DNA of 64,000 bases, from positions 1 through 64,000 of the forward strand of contig CAZGMK010000008.1 of assembly GCA_964526835.1 (NCBI GenBank). Direction: 5' to 3'. This stretch comes from DAOSXA01 sp964526835 (lineage in GTDB: Bacteria; Zixibacteria; MSB-5A5; GN15; FEB-12). The position numbers and the translations under genes are program-made. Position 1 is the stretch's first letter. Each line of letters begins with the position of its first letter. Of this stretch, positions 32,230-41,185 are shown piece by piece. The notes below the pieces were generated by a model. That model did no database searches and had not been told where the DNA came from. It saw only the letters and a list, made by a program, of their open reading frames with translations.

Positions 32230-32691
32230 ATGCAGGTGCGAGTGTCAGAAGAGCGTCATATCCTCGTTGCCGACGCCGATCAGCGAGCCGGCGACGACTT
32301 GAGCCGGGTGTTGCAGAGGCTGGGCTACAGGGTCAGCCGAGCGGCGGATATCCAGGATACGATGATTCGTATCAGAGCTCAATACTATGATATCGTTCTT
32401 CTGTCGGCTCAATTGCTGGACGAGGCAGAAGTGGATATGCTAAGACGCGCTAGTTTCAACGGGAACACCGGAGGCGTCATTGTCATAGCCGATCAACCTG
32501 AGATCGACTCGGTGCTGAAGGCCCTGAGGGGCCGCGCCGTTGACTATCTGATCAAGCCCTACGGGTTGGACGACCTGACCGGCGCCATCTGCCGCGCCAG
32601 CACGGAAGGTGGGGGGAAGATTGCGGAATTCCTTCCGAGACAAGCTGTTGCAGTCGATCCAGCCAGGCGGGTGAACAGTGATCGGCGATAA
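32230..32691 (+). CDS. Degenerate receiver-like protein (phospho-Asp missing)
   Basis: 153 residues. The fold follows a receiver: HILVADAD (D15/D17), an IVLLS strand, VIVIAD, and K109 in VDYLIKPYG. Where the phospho-acceptor Asp should follow IVLL there is S59, and the MP-DG motif is missing. So it probably cannot be phosphorylated and acts as a constitutive or ligand-controlled partner. Residues after about 125 are unstructured. It lies four bases after the intact receiver, suggesting duplication and decay or a designed pair. Confidence 0.82.
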   Translation: MQVRVSEERHILVADADQRAGDDLSRVLQRLGYRVSRAADIQDTMIRIRAQYYDIVLLSAQLLDEAEVDMLRRASFNGNTGGVIVIADQPEIDSVLKALRGRAVDYLIKPYGLDDLTGAICRASTEGGGKIAEFLPRQAVAVDPARRVNSDRR

Positions 32692-32710
32692 CCTTAGGCA
32701 AGGGTAACAT

Positions 32711-33703
32711 ATGTTGACCCCAAGCGCTGATAGTACAGAGATGCCCCGCGAAGACTTTGAGATGATGCGGGATTTCATCCATGAAAAGAGCGGCATATTC
32801 TTTGCGGAAAACAAGCAGTACTTGCTCAAGAACCGTCTGGAAAAGCGAATGGCGACGCTGGGTATCAAGACCTATCGCGATTACTTTTACCATATCAAGT
32901 ATGATACCTCCCAGAAGGAGTTCAACCAGCTTTTGAACCTGGTTACCACCAATGAGACCAGTTTCTACAGGAATGAGCCGCAGTTGAAGTCCTTTTCCGA
33001 CGAGGTTCTGCCTCAGTTCGCCAAGGAGAAGAGCGGGGCGGTCAAGTCGCTGCGGATATGGTCGGCCGGGTGCTCAACCGGTGAAGAACCGTATACGCTG
33101 GCGATGCTGATCACCGAGAGACTGGGTTCGCTCAATGGATGGAATGTCGAAATCTACGCCAACGACATCTCCGAAAATGTGCTGCAGAAGGCGCGCAAGG
33201 GGGAATACTCGGGGCTCACCCTGCGCAATGTCAAGCCGAGCCTCCTGGACAGGTTCTTCACACGTGGGGATAATGACCTGTATACGGTCAAGTCGGAGAT
33301 CAAGTCTCTGGTGCGCTTTTCCCAGATCAATCTGAACGATCCGCGCCAGATATCCCGGTACTCGAACGTGGACGCCATATTCTGTCGCAATGTCATGATA
33401 TACTTCTCCGATGAGGTCAAGCGGCAGATCGTGCGCGGATTCTACAATTCACTTCGGCCGGGCGGCTACTTCTATATTGGCCATTCGGAAACCCTGCACA
33501 GCATTTCGAAGGCGTTCAAGCTGGTGTACCTCAAGAACGCGCTGGTGTATCAGAAGGAGGGAGTCGGGGCACCGGCCAGGGACAGAGCGCTTGCCGCGAC
33601 ACAGGCCGCCCGGACCAGCGCCGGCGCCCAGCCCGATGTAGGCGGAGCCGCCCGCGCCCTGGACCTTCTGAGCAAGGTTAAACCCATGACAGCGACGAAA
33701 TAA
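32711..33703 (+). CDS. cheR: Chemotaxis protein methyltransferase CheR
   Basis: 330 residues. Transfers methyl groups from SAM to receptor glutamates. The helical N-domain is residues 1-85. The SAM domain has TTNETSFYRN, IWSAGCSTGEEPYTLAM, YANDISENVLQKAR and FCRNVMIYF. A C-terminal Ala-rich extension of about 45 residues ends in LLSKVKP. No receptors (MCP) are in the window. Confidence 0.96.
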   Translation: MLTPSADSTEMPREDFEMMRDFIHEKSGIFFAENKQYLLKNRLEKRMATLGIKTYRDYFYHIKYDTSQKEFNQLLNLVTTNETSFYRNEPQLKSFSDEVLPQFAKEKSGAVKSLRIWSAGCSTGEEPYTLAMLITERLGSLNGWNVEIYANDISENVLQKARKGEYSGLTLRNVKPSLLDRFFTRGDNDLYTVKSEIKSLVRFSQINLNDPRQISRYSNVDAIFCRNVMIYFSDEVKRQIVRGFYNSLRPGGYFYIGHSETLHSISKAFKLVYLKNALVYQKEGVGAPARDRALAATQAARTSAGAQPDVGGAARALDLLSKVKPMTATK

Positions 33704-33731
33704 CGAGAACTGCAAATACGGGACAGAACCC

Positions 33732-34103
33732 ATGCCACAGACAATACTGGTTGTAGATGATTCCCCGACGGTGGTGAAGTTCGTAGCCTTCTCGCTGAAA
33801 AACAGCGGCTATCAGGTAGTCACCGCCTGCGATGGTATGGACGCCCTGGAAAAGCTGTCCAATATGCCGCAGTCGGTTGATCTGGTGATCACCGATCTGA
33901 ATATGCCCAATCTGGACGGCTACGGGTTGATATCGACGCTACGCGATAATGAACTCCATCGCGCCACGCCGATCATTATCCTGTCGTCCGAAGAAGCCGA
34001 GGATGATCGTCGGAGAGGCATCGAAGTGGGGGCGAGCTCCTATCTGGTGAAGCCTTTCAAGTCGTCCTTGCTTCTGACTGAAGTCTCCAGGTATCTGAAA
34101 TAG
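33732..34103 (+). CDS. CheY-like response regulator
   Basis: 123 residues: D9/D10, D55 in LVITDLNMPNLDGYG, Ser in IILSSEEAEDD, Lys in YLVKPFKSS. Between cheR and the second cheY-like gene. With two CheY-like proteins and a CheZ in one cluster, one may bind the motor and the other may act as a phosphate sink; the sequence alone does not tell which. The Thr/Ser switch residue is Ser here and Thr in the next gene. Confidence 0.9.
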   Translation: MPQTILVVDDSPTVVKFVAFSLKNSGYQVVTACDGMDALEKLSNMPQSVDLVITDLNMPNLDGYGLISTLRDNELHRATPIIILSSEEAEDDRRRGIEVGASSYLVKPFKSSLLLTEVSRYLK

Positions 34104-34134
34104 ATGATCAATTTGAAGATAGGAGGTAGGCAGC

Positions 34135-34509
34135 GTGGCTGATTTGAAAATACTGGCTGTCGATGACAGCCCGACGATGCGACGCATCATCATCAACACT
34201 CTGAAAAGGGCGGGCTTCACGAATGTGGTCGAGGCCAGCGACGGCAAGGACGCTTTGGCCAAGATGAAGGTCGACAAGTTCAACTTCGTCATCACCGACT
34301 GGAATATGCCGGAGATGGACGGCCTCTCATTCGTGACGACTCTGCGAGGCATGGACGAGTACAAGAGCCTGCCCATCCTGATGGTCACGACGCGGTCGGT
34401 CAAGGACGATATCGTGGAGGCCCTGAAAGCCGGCGTGAATAACTATATTGTCAAGCCGTTCACACCGGATACTCTGAAAGAAAAAATCGAACAGGTGTTG
34501 GCTGGCTGA
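34135..34509 (+). CDS. cheY: Chemotaxis response regulator CheY
   Basis: 124 residues from GTG 34135, with AGGAGG ten bases upstream. It is close to the E. coli type: KILAVDDSPTMRRII, D55 in FVITDWNMPEMDG, LMVTTRSVKDDI and YIVKPFTPDTL. Phospho-CheY switches the motor through FliM/FliN. cheZ follows immediately, supporting this one as the motor-binding CheY. Confidence 0.94.
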   Translation: MADLKILAVDDSPTMRRIIINTLKRAGFTNVVEASDGKDALAKMKVDKFNFVITDWNMPEMDGLSFVTTLRGMDEYKSLPILMVTTRSVKDDIVEALKAGVNNYIVKPFTPDTLKEKIEQVLAG

Positions 34510-34535
34510 TGCAGGCCATGGACAGGAGAGAACCC

Positions 34536-35141
34536 ATGTCAGAAAACCCCAAGCTTCAGGCCAAGCTGCAACAGGAGATCGGCGAACTGGCAGCATCGAT
34601 CAACGCCATTGCGAAGAACTTCAGGGAATTGAACAGCCCTTTGACCGAATCGCGCGAAAAGGTACCGGTTGCCACCCAGCAGCTCGACAAGATCACAGAA
34701 CAGACCGAGGCGGCCACGCATCGGATGCTCGATACGGTCGAGCAGATTCTCGGCCGTCAGGAAGAAGTCATCGACGGCCTGGCGAAGGTCAAGGAGTATG
34801 TGGACACCAAGGAAGACCGCGAGATGTCGGCAGTAGTCGACACGCTCGTGGACAAGTCCAACATCACCCTCAACGATACCTACGCCATTATGGATGCCCT
34901 GCAATTCCAGGACATCACAAGCCAGCAGATCAACCACGCGGCCTCACTGTTGGAAGATATCGAGGGCAAGTTGTCCAGGATAGTCGGCGTTCTTGGCGGA
35001 GAGAAAGCGAACGACGGCGCCGCCGATCCATCGCCCGCAACCGCCAAGCGCGTATTTGATCCGCATGCCGATCTGAGTGACAAGAAAACCGACCAGGCCG
35101 CAATCGATGATTTGATTTCGCAGAACGCGACCCGCAAATAG
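34536..35141 (+). CDS. cheZ: Protein phosphatase CheZ
   Basis: 201 residues from ATG 34536 (AGGAGAG five bases before); an upstream ATG at 34509 overlaps the cheY stop and lacks a ribosome site. Long helical hairpin with the catalytic Gln region DALQFQDITSQQI, matching the QDFQDLTGQ motif of E. coli CheZ, and a C-terminal CheY-binding tail with IDDLISQN. Speeds CheY-P dephosphorylation. CheZ is best known from proteobacteria. Confidence 0.9.
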   Translation: MSENPKLQAKLQQEIGELAASINAIAKNFRELNSPLTESREKVPVATQQLDKITEQTEAATHRMLDTVEQILGRQEEVIDGLAKVKEYVDTKEDREMSAVVDTLVDKSNITLNDTYAIMDALQFQDITSQQINHAASLLEDIEGKLSRIVGVLGGEKANDGAADPSPATAKRVFDPHADLSDKKTDQAAIDDLISQNATRK

Positions 35142-35153
35142 CTCGAGGCGCAT

Positions 35154-37001
35154 ATGTCCCAGGACCTTGAAATGGATGAGATGCGGGAGATCATCGACGA
35201 CTTCCTGCTCGAAGCCGACGAGCTGGTCGAGGGTCTTGACAACGCATTCGTGAAGCTCGAGGGATCTCCGGGCGATCTCGACCTCCTTAACGAGATATTT
35301 CGCGCGGTTCACACGATCAAGGGAACATCGAGCTTTCTCGGCTTCGAGCAAGTCACCACTCTGTCTCACAAGATGGAGGATATACTCAATAAACTTCGCA
35401 AGACGGAGTTGAGTGTAACCGCCGAGATCATGGATGTCTTGCTACAGGGCCTCGACCTGCTGAAAGCCCTGCTTGAGAAAGTGAGGCAGCAGTCCGACGA
35501 GACTATTCCGATAGATGATATCCTGGCTCGCCTGGCCGCGGCCGAATCCGGAGCTGAGTCTGACGAGCCGGCCCCCGAGCCCGAACAACAAGTCGACGAA
35601 TCGGCGATTGCCGGCGATCTCCCACCTGATGAGCCCGCCCGGTCGGTGAATTCTGCTCCGGAAACAGCAACCGACCCCGGACCCGCGAAGGACCATGCTC
35701 CCGCACCGGACAGCGCAGGCCAGGCAAGCTCATCCGCACCGGACAAGCAGGCTTCAGCGAACACGCAGCAGCCGACCGGCGGTAAAGGTCCGGCCAGGAA
35801 ATCCGGGGAGCAGACGATTCGGGTAGGCGTCGACCGACTGGATTCGCTTATGAATATGATGGGCGAACTGGTTCTGGGACGCAATGCACTCGTGCAGAGC
35901 CTCGGAAATCTAAACCAGCAGAACGAAGGCGATTATACGCTGGAGGGCCTCAACAGCGCTACCAAGAGCATCAATTTCATCACTACCGAGTTGCAGATGG
36001 CTGTGATGAGTATGCGGATGCTGCCGGTTGGCAAGGTGTTCAGCCGATTTCCCCGCCAGGTGCGCGACTTAGCCCGCGAGACCGGCAAGAAGATCGATCT
36101 TCATATTTCGGGAGAGAGTACAGAACTTGACAAGTCGGTCATCGAAGAAATCGGCGATCCGCTGATGCATATTGTCAGGAACTCCTGTGATCATGGCCTC
36201 GAGCTGCCGGAGGAGCGGGTAGCCTCGGGTAAGCCCGAAGTCGGCAATGTCTGGCTGCAGGCTGCCCAGGAAGGATCGAATATCGTCATCACTATCCGTG
36301 ATGACGGTCGCGGTTTCGACGTCGACGCCATCCGGGACAAGGCGGTGGAGAAGGGTCTGGCCTCGCGAGGGGAAGTGGATCGCATGCCCGACGCGGATAT
36401 CTTCCGCTTTATATTTCAAGCCGGTTTCTCCACGGCCAAGAAGGTAACCGATATTTCCGGTCGCGGCGTCGGCATGGACGTCGTACGTACCAATATCGAG
36501 AAACTCAACGGCATCATCGAGCTTGATTCGACCAAGGGACAGGGGTCCACTGTTTCGATCAAGTTGCCGCTCACCCTGGCTATCGTCCAGGGCCTGCTGG
36601 TCGAAAGCGACGACGAGGTATTCATTTTGCCGCTGGCATCGGTGCAGGAGACAGTCAAGATTGAGCAGGCGCGGATGTATCATGTGAATCAGCGTCCGGT
36701 ATTCCGTTTGCGCAACGAGATCATACCAATTGTGAATCTAGGCCATGTCCTTGGACGCAGCCCCCAGGGCTTCCAGATCGATCGGAAGCCCTATATCGTT
36801 GTGGTCGGCCTGGCCGAGAAGAAACTCGGTCTGGCCATTGATCACTTCCTCGGACAGGAAGAAGTGGTCATCAAAGCCCTGGGCGATTATCTGGGTTCCA
36901 CCGAAGGCATTGCCGGGGCGACGATTCTCGGTGATGGTCGGATCCGCCTGATTGTTGACATGATCGGCCTGTTCAAACTGGCCCGACAGATGGTGAACTG
37001 A
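35154..37001 (+). CDS. cheA: Chemotaxis histidine kinase CheA
   Basis: 615 residues. P1/Hpt domain (1-110) with phospho-His H53 in RAVHTIKGTSSFLGF. A Pro/Ala/Glu-rich linker (about 125-220) replaces a recognisable P2 CheY-binding domain. Dimerisation P3 (about 225-290) has RVGVDRLDSLMNMMGELV; P4 kinase has N box HIVRNSCDHGLE, DDGRGFD and GRGVGMDVV; P5 CheW-like regulatory domain (about 475-610). No cheW is in this cluster. ATG 35154 is used; there is only a weak GAGG upstream. Confidence 0.96.
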   Translation: MSQDLEMDEMREIIDDFLLEADELVEGLDNAFVKLEGSPGDLDLLNEIFRAVHTIKGTSSFLGFEQVTTLSHKMEDILNKLRKTELSVTAEIMDVLLQGLDLLKALLEKVRQQSDETIPIDDILARLAAAESGAESDEPAPEPEQQVDESAIAGDLPPDEPARSVNSAPETATDPGPAKDHAPAPDSAGQASSSAPDKQASANTQQPTGGKGPARKSGEQTIRVGVDRLDSLMNMMGELVLGRNALVQSLGNLNQQNEGDYTLEGLNSATKSINFITTELQMAVMSMRMLPVGKVFSRFPRQVRDLARETGKKIDLHISGESTELDKSVIEEIGDPLMHIVRNSCDHGLELPEERVASGKPEVGNVWLQAAQEGSNIVITIRDDGRGFDVDAIRDKAVEKGLASRGEVDRMPDADIFRFIFQAGFSTAKKVTDISGRGVGMDVVRTNIEKLNGIIELDSTKGQGSTVSIKLPLTLAIVQGLLVESDDEVFILPLASVQETVKIEQARMYHVNQRPVFRLRNEIIPIVNLGHVLGRSPQGFQIDRKPYIVVVGLAEKKLGLAIDHFLGQEEVVIKALGDYLGSTEGIAGATILGDGRIRLIVDMIGLFKLARQMVN

Positions 37002-37012
37002 AGGAGGCCGAC

Positions 37013-38143
37013 TTGAGTCGCGAGACAGGCAGGCAGATACGGATCCTCATTGTCGACGACAGCGCCTTTATGCGTAAGGCGCTCCAGATGATGCTCGAAT
37101 CGGATCCCCTGATCAAGGTGATTGCCACCGCCCGCGACGGGGAGGAGGGAGTCGAAAAGGTCCGCCGGTTGAAGCCGGATCTGGTGACGATGGATATCGA
37201 GATGCCGAGGATGGACGGCCTGGCCGCCCTGAGGGAGATCATGGCCACCAACCCCACACCGGTCATGATGATTTCTTCATTGACCACCGACGGGGCCAGC
37301 GCCACCCTCGATGCGCTGGAAATGGGGGCGGTGGATTTCATTCCCAAGGGCCTGTCCTATGTAAGTCTCGATATTGTGAAGATCAAAGAAGAACTCGTGG
37401 CGAAGATCAAGGACATCGTCAGGCGCAAGAACCTCCTGATGGCTCGCGCCCGACGCGCCAGGTTCGCGAAGCTGACGAAGGCCCCGATTCAGAAGCCGGC
37501 TCCGGGCCAGCCGGCAGCGCGCCGTCGCCCGGCATTCGAGACCTCCGTTGCCGCCCCGGTGGCCAAGCGCTCACATCCGGTCAGCATGATCGCTGTCGGC
37601 TCATCCACGGGGGGACCTCCGGCCCTCCAAGCCATTATTCCCCGTCTGCCGCGCAACCTGCCGGTCGGGATGGTGATTGCACAACACATGCCCGCCACCT
37701 TCACCAAGTCCCTGGCGGACCGGCTGGACAGCCTGTCGAGGGTGGCTGTGCGCGAAGCCGAACACGGTGACCCGGTTGAACCGGGGACGGTTCTCATTGC
37801 TCCCGGCGGGCGGCACCTGACCGTCAAGAAGTATGGTGTCAGGGCCAACGTCGTAATATCCGATGAACCCTCCACCACTCTGTACAAGCCGTGCGTGGAT
37901 GTTACTCTCAACTCCGTTGCGGATAACTTCGGTCGCGCCACGATGGGAGTCATCCTGACCGGTATGGGTTCCAATGGGGTCGTTGGGATACGCAGTATCC
38001 GTGACAGAGGCGGTGTCGTCATCGCTCAGGATGAAGAGAGCTGCGTGGTCTACGGAATGCCCCGGGCGGTGATCGAAGCCGGTCTTGCCAGTCACATCGC
38101 ACCGGTCGAGAACATCGCCTCGGAAGTCCTTTCCTACTTCTGA
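37013..38143 (+). CDS. cheB: Chemotaxis response regulator methylesterase CheB, altered triad
   Basis: 376 residues from TTG 37013 (AAGGAGG upstream). Receiver with D15/D16 and D61 in LVTMDIEMPRMDG; basic linker (about 140-185); methylesterase with S198 in GSSTGGPPALQ and H225 in VIAQHMP. The third triad residue, Asp in LTGMG-(x)-DG of nearly all CheB, is N321 here (ILTGMGSNGVVG, codon AAT). It removes methyl groups from or deamidates receptors; with Asn the activity may be reduced or the role changed. ATP- or receptor-adaptation partners are not in the window. Confidence 0.93.
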   Translation: MSRETGRQIRILIVDDSAFMRKALQMMLESDPLIKVIATARDGEEGVEKVRRLKPDLVTMDIEMPRMDGLAALREIMATNPTPVMMISSLTTDGASATLDALEMGAVDFIPKGLSYVSLDIVKIKEELVAKIKDIVRRKNLLMARARRARFAKLTKAPIQKPAPGQPAARRRPAFETSVAAPVAKRSHPVSMIAVGSSTGGPPALQAIIPRLPRNLPVGMVIAQHMPATFTKSLADRLDSLSRVAVREAEHGDPVEPGTVLIAPGGRHLTVKKYGVRANVVISDEPSTTLYKPCVDVTLNSVADNFGRATMGVILTGMGSNGVVGIRSIRDRGGVVIAQDEESCVVYGMPRAVIEAGLASHIAPVENIASEVLSYF

Positions 38144-38193
38144 CCAAGTTTTTGTTGAATGCCGTCTGCCGTTAGCGTATCCCGTGCTTTAGA

Positions 38194-39579
38194 ATGGGAT
38201 ACGACAGGGACGACGATCTCACAATAACGACCGACCGGATCGCCGATGCCGATACGGTTGAGTCGACCACTCAGGATGACGGGCAGGCGAGCTCAGGTGA
38301 TGTCTTCGACAAGGATGTCGGGCGCTTCACCGAAAACTTCGCGGCCTTCTCGCGCATAATCAATTCGTTGCAGCGCAAGTACTTGGAGCTGCAGACAGAA
38401 TTCCGCAGGCAGAACGATCAACTGGTCGAAGCCAACAGCAGGCTGGTCGAGCTGAGCGAGGCTAACCTGGCCGCCACGGAGTTTCTCAACAGCATACTCA
38501 ACTCCCTGTCGGCCGGAGTCGTCGCTGTGGACAGAAGCGGCACTGTCACGCACTGCAATCCCGCAGCCGCGAGGATTCTCGGGTTACCAGTCGGGAGCAT
38601 AGTCGGCAAGCCTTACAAGGATTTCCTGGTGGGTGACGGGCCGGCTGAAGCCAATGCGGTCAGGGCGGCCCAGACCGGGTGTGAGGTCTCTTCGGTTGAG
38701 AAGAAGATCAGCCTCCCCGATGGTCGTTCGGCGCAGGTCTCGGTGTCCACATCGGTACTACGCGATCGCTCACAGGCCTCAGAGGGAGCCGTCGAAGTCT
38801 TCCATGACATCACCAAGATGAAGCGGCTCGAACAGGAATTGGCCCGTCTGAACACCCTGGCCGCCCTCGGTGAAATGGCCGCCACCATTGCCCACGAGGT
38901 TCGGAACCCTTTGTCCGGAATCGCCGGATTTGCGGCCCTCCTGGAACGCGATCTGGATGAGCACGATCCGCACCGCAAGACTGTACGAAAGATCATTCGC
39001 GGAGTCGAAGCCCTCAACCAGACGGTGGCCACACTGCTGAATTACACCCGCTTCAAGGAGATCAGCCGCACCGATGTGCTGTACGCTGACTTTCTCAGCA
39101 AGACGGTCGAGCGCTTTCGTTCGGATATCAAGGCCAAGGGGCGATCCGTTTCTATAGCGATCAGGGACCCGGAACCGCAATCCGCCGGCGTTCGGTTGAG
39201 GCTGGATGTTGTCCTGATGCGGCAGGTTATTCTCAACATACTCGACAATGGTGTCCAGGCTATGGACGGCGACGGTCGGATTACGCTGGAATTCCGACGC
39301 ATGGAACCGGTCGAGTCGGTGAGGAGATTCGGCGACAAGGTGTTCCTCGGTAGTGACGAGACTATCGTGGAGACCATCATAAGCGATCAGGGACCCGGTA
39401 TACACGACCATGATCTGGACCGGATCTTCGCCCCGTTCTTCTCGACCCGGCCGGGGGGCAATGGCCTTGGCCTGGCGGTGGTCTGGAAGATTGTCAAAGC
39501 GCACGGAGGAGAAGTGTTCGCTGACGATGCCGCCGGTGGTGGCGCGGCTTTTCACATACTGCTCCCTACTCGGGCGTAG
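38194..39579 (+). CDS. Cytosolic PAS histidine kinase, FlrB-like
   Basis: 461 residues, no membrane helix. N-terminal coiled coil (about 45-105), PAS (about 108-215, starting LNSLSAGVVAVDRSG), HisKA with the H box ATIAHEVRNPLSGI (His about 233), and HATPase with N box ILNILDNGVQAM, DQGPGIHD and GNGLGLAVVWKI. Soluble kinases of this layout next to an NtrC-type regulator in flagellar clusters (FlrB/FleS) start the sigma-54 flagellar class. Partner gene lies nine bases downstream. ATG 38194 has no clear ribosome site. Confidence 0.88.
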   Translation: MGYDRDDDLTITTDRIADADTVESTTQDDGQASSGDVFDKDVGRFTENFAAFSRIINSLQRKYLELQTEFRRQNDQLVEANSRLVELSEANLAATEFLNSILNSLSAGVVAVDRSGTVTHCNPAAARILGLPVGSIVGKPYKDFLVGDGPAEANAVRAAQTGCEVSSVEKKISLPDGRSAQVSVSTSVLRDRSQASEGAVEVFHDITKMKRLEQELARLNTLAALGEMAATIAHEVRNPLSGIAGFAALLERDLDEHDPHRKTVRKIIRGVEALNQTVATLLNYTRFKEISRTDVLYADFLSKTVERFRSDIKAKGRSVSIAIRDPEPQSAGVRLRLDVVLMRQVILNILDNGVQAMDGDGRITLEFRRMEPVESVRRFGDKVFLGSDETIVETIISDQGPGIHDHDLDRIFAPFFSTRPGGNGLGLAVVWKIVKAHGGEVFADDAAGGGAAFHILLPTRA

Positions 39580-39603
39580 ACTGCAAGGATGGAGCTTAGG
39601 AAG

Positions 39604-41001
39604 ATGAAGTACACGGTTCTGGTTGTCGATGACGATACGCTGGTAAACGAGTTCCTTACTGAGACCCTCGAGCGCGCCGGCTACGAATGCCGTGCCGCGA
39701 TCTCCGGTGAAGAGGCGATGCGTCTCTTCGTCGACAAGCCGACCGACATCGTGCTGACCGATCTCAAGATGCCCGGAATGTCGGGTATTGAAGTGATCGA
39801 ACAGGTCAAGAACGTCAACCCCGAGACCGTCGTTGTGATGATGACCGCTTACGGCACAATCGAAACTGCGGTCAAGGCCATCAAGCTCGGGGCTTACGAC
39901 TTCCTGCTCAAGCCTGTACTTCCAGAGCCTCTGGAGCACCTGATGAGTCGGGCGACCGAGATTCTCAACCTGCGCTCGGAGAACGCCCGGATGCGCCAGG
40001 ACCTGCAGCGCAAGTTCCAGAACATCGTCGGCAAGTCCAGGCAGATGGAGGCGGTCTTTGACTTAATCCGCTCCGTTGCCGACGCTCGCTCGACGGTCAT
40101 GATAACCGGGGGCAGCGGTACCGGCAAAGAACTGGTAGCCCGCGCCATCCACTATACATCGAATCGCAAGAACGCCCCCTTCATCAAGCTCAATTGCGCC
40201 GCCTTGCCGGAGACGCTTGTCGAAGCAGAGTTGTTCGGCTACGAAAAAGGCGCCTTCACGGATGCCAAGAAGACCCATCGCGGGCGGTTTGAGCTTGCCG
40301 ACGGCGGTACTCTCTTGCTCGATGAGATATCGGAAATGCCGCTTAACCTCCAATCCAAGCTGCTGCGAGTGATTCAAGAGCGAGAGTTCGAGCGCGTCGG
40401 ATCATCGGAGACCATTGCCGTGGATGTGCGCCTGATAGCAACATCAAACCGGGACCTCAAGGCCTATGTCAAGAACGGACGATTTAGAGAGGACCTCTAT
40501 TACCGGCTGAATGTCATCCCGATTCACCTGTGTCCGCTTGAAGAGCGCAAAGAGGATATCCCGCTTCTGGTACAGCACTTTATTGACAAGTACAATGAAG
40601 AGAACAACAAGCAGATCAAGGGTATCGACTCCGAGGCGCTGAAGCTCTTCATGAAGTACCATTGGCCGGGGAACGTCCGCGAGCTGGAAAACCTGATCGA
40701 GCGGGCGGTGGTGACGTCACGCGGGGATTGCTTACGTGAGGACGACTTTCCTTCCGAGCTCGCCATGGGGCCGGTGGCCGATGAGCTCCCGGAGCTCAAA
40801 GTCCCGATCAGCCTCGAGGAAGGCAGCAAGTACCTGATTCTCAAGACCCTGGAGAGGTACGACGGCAACAAGACCCGAGCCGCCGAGGCGCTCGGCATAA
40901 CGACACGGACGATTCGCAATAAGCTGGCCGAATACCGCTCGGATGGCGAGGAGCAGACGGATACTCAGGATCGCGACGACACCGTCTCGGCCAACCATTA
41001 G
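39604..41001 (+). CDS. Sigma-54-dependent response regulator, FlrC-like
   Basis: 465 residues from ATG 39604 (GGAG nine bases before); ATG 39589 is an alternative. Receiver with D53 in IVLTDLKMPGMSG, AAA+ domain with Walker A GGSGTGKE and Walker B GGTLLLDEI, and the sigma-54 contact loop KGAFTDA, where GAFTGA is the classical form. The C-terminal Fis-type HTH has TRAAEALGITTRTIRNKL. It activates RpoN promoters; the flgB promoter (42820-42835) and the hsp20 promoter (1158-1173) are in reach in this window. Assignment as flagellar master regulator follows from context. Confidence 0.92.
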   Translation: MKYTVLVVDDDTLVNEFLTETLERAGYECRAAISGEEAMRLFVDKPTDIVLTDLKMPGMSGIEVIEQVKNVNPETVVVMMTAYGTIETAVKAIKLGAYDFLLKPVLPEPLEHLMSRATEILNLRSENARMRQDLQRKFQNIVGKSRQMEAVFDLIRSVADARSTVMITGGSGTGKELVARAIHYTSNRKNAPFIKLNCAALPETLVEAELFGYEKGAFTDAKKTHRGRFELADGGTLLLDEISEMPLNLQSKLLRVIQEREFERVGSSETIAVDVRLIATSNRDLKAYVKNGRFREDLYYRLNVIPIHLCPLEERKEDIPLLVQHFIDKYNEENNKQIKGIDSEALKLFMKYHWPGNVRELENLIERAVVTSRGDCLREDDFPSELAMGPVADELPELKVPISLEEGSKYLILKTLERYDGNKTRAAEALGITTRTIRNKLAEYRSDGEEQTDTQDRDDTVSANH

Positions 41002-41185
41002 CGTCACCGCCGGGGCCTCGAGCGCGCCGGCGCCCGTTTCACACAGAAACGCAGCAGGGGAGGGGCACCCTGTTTTTGCGGCAGAAGATTGCATTTTGGC
41101 TACATTCTGAACAGGGAGTGCCGATACTTGAAACAGTGGCTATGGTCCGCAAAATACGGGTCAGGCAGCTCGGAACAGGCACTCT

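Noticed and set aside
41050..41085. Sigma-54-like promoter before motA
   Set aside because: GGCACCCTGTTTTTGC has the right letters, but GG and GC are 14 bases apart instead of 12.
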